This document shows, one piece after another, positions 13,253 through 14,632 of a stretch of 14,632 nt of DNA (its first letter is position 1; each line of letters opens with the position of its first letter). Source of the stretch: an uncultured Flavobacteriia bacterium (GTDB lineage: Bacteria; Bacteroidota; Bacteroidia; Flavobacteriales_D; Crocinitomicaceae); NCBI GenBank assembly GCA_903930085.1, contig CAIYXD010000565.1:1-14632 (forward strand), read 5' to 3'. The translations under genes were made by a program, and so were the position numbers. Below the pieces are notes generated by a model. The model was not told where the DNA came from. It searched no databases and saw nothing but the letters and a program-made list of their open reading frames with translations.

Positions 13253-14632
13253 GGATTTTTTAGAAATATATCGTTACACATTTACGTATAAAACAAAAGC
13301 AATTCTTGTTATTGTGAGTAACCTATTATTCGTAGTGTTTAACTTGCTTTCGTTGATTCTTTTCATTCCCTTTTTACAGTTAATATTCAAACCTGAAGTT
13401 AATGCAGCTGCATTAGTTGAGCCGAAATGGAATGGTGGATTTATTGAGTTATTAGCCTACACAAAAGACTATTATAATTTTTTAATGCAGAAAATGGTCA
13501 ATGAAGACCCGAAGCAAGCATTATTATTTGTCTGTATTTCTGTTTTCACTGCTTTCTTTTTGAAGAATCTATTCCGTTATGCTGCAATCTGGTATCAGTC
13601 TGAGTTGCGAATGGCGGTTGTGCGGGATATTCGGGACAAACTTTTTGTGAAAGCTTTAAATCTGCCACTTTCCTTCTATTCCGACGAACGAAAAGGCGAT
13701 ATTATGTCGCGAATGAACAGCGATGTTGGAGAAATTGAAATTGCAGTTGTCAGCATACTGGAATTAATTTACCGGGAACCCATCGCGATTATTTTCTATG
13801 TTGGCACGCTAATTTATTTTAGTCCAACGCTAACACTGATTTCATTTGTGTTGTTGCCGATTTCTGCACTGGTAATTTCCCGTATTGGAAAAAGCTTGAA
13901 ACGCACGGCAAAAAAGAGCCAGGAGCAAATGGGACATGTTTATTCCTCAATGGATGAAGGATTGGGCGGCATTCGCATAATCAAGGCTTTTAATGCAATT
14001 GATCAAGTTGCAGCTAGCTTTAAAGCGATAAATTTGGCGCATCAAAAATTAGTAACCAAGGCTTTCCGAAAACGCGATTTGTCGCCAGTTCTTAATGAAA
14101 CATTGGGCGTTGCAGTGATGATGTGTCTGGTTTGGTTTGGCGGATCCATGATCTTAAATGTGCAAAACGATGAAAAACTAACCGGTCAGGTATTCATTAC
14201 TTTTATTATCGTATTCTCCCAATTGCTTCGACCAATTCAAGGGATTTCAACCAATATTGCTTTTCTAAACAAGGCGAAAGCATCGCAGGATAGAATTAAC
14301 GAAATTCTCCATGCTGACGAAAAAATCCATGAAAAGGAAAATCCAGTTTCTCTAACCGAGCTGCATCAAGGGATTCGCTATGAAAATGTTTCTTTCAAAT
14401 ACAAAGATGCGTTTGTTCTAAAAAACATTGACTTATTTATCCCGAAAGGAAAAACAATCGCGCTGGTAGGTGAATCTGGAAGCGGAAAATCTACTTTGGG
14501 CGATCTTTTACCCCGTTTTTATGACGTTACCGAAGGTGCAATTTACTTTGACACAACAAATATCAAGGATTGTTCCATCAAAGACTTACGCGGACACGTT
14601 GGAATTGTATCGCAAGAATCTATACTTTTCAA
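13248..14632 (+). CDS. ABC exporter with fused membrane and ATPase domains (MsbA-like), 3' end outside window
   Basis: The frame is open from the ATG at 13248 to the last base (461 complete codons). The first 330 or so residues form a type IV exporter membrane domain, with hydrophobic segments near 17-45, 88-110, 170-215 and 280-300. The coupling-helix context is EERKGDIMSRM-like (DERKGDIMSRMNSDV, then SSMDEGLGGIRIIKAF). The nucleotide-binding domain begins at about 377 (YENVSFKYKD). The Walker A is GESGSGKST from residue 408 and the Q-loop glutamine is residue 456 (VSQESILF). The LSGGQ signature, Walker B and H-loop lie beyond the window. Such half-transporters work as homodimers in the inner membrane, exporting lipids, drugs or peptides. 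MsbA-like lipid flipping is the best guess but the substrate is not fixed by sequence. Confidence 0.93.
   Translation, partial: MKDFLEIYRYTFTYKTKAILVIVSNLLFVVFNLLSLILFIPFLQLIFKPEVNAAALVEPKWNGGFIELLAYTKDYYNFLMQKMVNEDPKQALLFVCISVFTAFFLKNLFRYAAIWYQSELRMAVVRDIRDKLFVKALNLPLSFYSDERKGDIMSRMNSDVGEIEIAVVSILELIYREPIAIIFYVGTLIYFSPTLTLISFVLLPISALVISRIGKSLKRTAKKSQEQMGHVYSSMDEGLGGIRIIKAFNAIDQVAASFKAINLAHQKLVTKAFRKRDLSPVLNETLGVAVMMCLVWFGGSMILNVQNDEKLTGQVFITFIIVFSQLLRPIQGISTNIAFLNKAKASQDRINEILHADEKIHEKENPVSLTELHQGIRYENVSFKYKDAFVLKNIDLFIPKGKTIALVGESGSGKSTLGDLLPRFYDVTEGAIYFDTTNIKDCSIKDLRGHVGIVSQESILF

Overview
The window looks like ordinary chromosomal DNA from a member of Bacteroidota, most likely Flavobacteriales. 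It is AT-rich and lacks clear Shine-Dalgarno sites. Several gene starts carry the Bacteroidota -7 promoter element TAnnTTTG. One gene encodes a protein with a type IX secretion / gliding-motility C-terminal domain. The gene order uppS-bamA-ompH-ompH-murI and an atpD-atpC pair with no other ATP synthase genes beside it are also typical of the group. A family-level placement (for example Crocinitomicaceae) would be a guess.

Layout. Bases 1-1976 (+ strand) hold the 3' end of a beta-carbonic anhydrase, an AlkD-family DNA alkylation repair protein, a gamma-carbonic anhydrase-like hexapeptide protein and a group III truncated haemoglobin. From 2002 to 13178 every gene is on the - strand. Read in transcription order these are: rbfA and a LolC/LolE-type ABC permease; then atpD-atpC, closed by a strong intrinsic terminator; then uppS-bamA-ompH-ompH, closed by a second intrinsic terminator; then murI; then a 664-residue type IX-secreted protein with internal repeats. 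At 13248 a divergent + strand ABC exporter starts and runs off the window end.

How the genes fit together. The central block is an envelope-biogenesis cluster. UppS makes the C55 lipid carrier, BamA with two Skp-like chaperones builds outer-membrane proteins, MurI supplies D-glutamate for peptidoglycan, and the permease and the exporter probably move lipoproteins or lipids. AtpD and AtpC are F1 subunits, and RbfA matures 30S ribosomes. The left end holds two unrelated carbonic anhydrase families and a small globin.

No mobile element, CRISPR array, RNA gene or phage remnant is visible, and no gene-free stretch exceeds 300 bases (the longest is about 170). I do not see a previously undescribed system. 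The most unusual points are: an ABC permease whose full-length reading frame has no ATG, GTG or TTG start; several promoter elements so close to start codons that the mRNAs may be leaderless; a terminator that abuts and probably overlaps the murI promoter; and phased A-tracts upstream of the atpD promoter.
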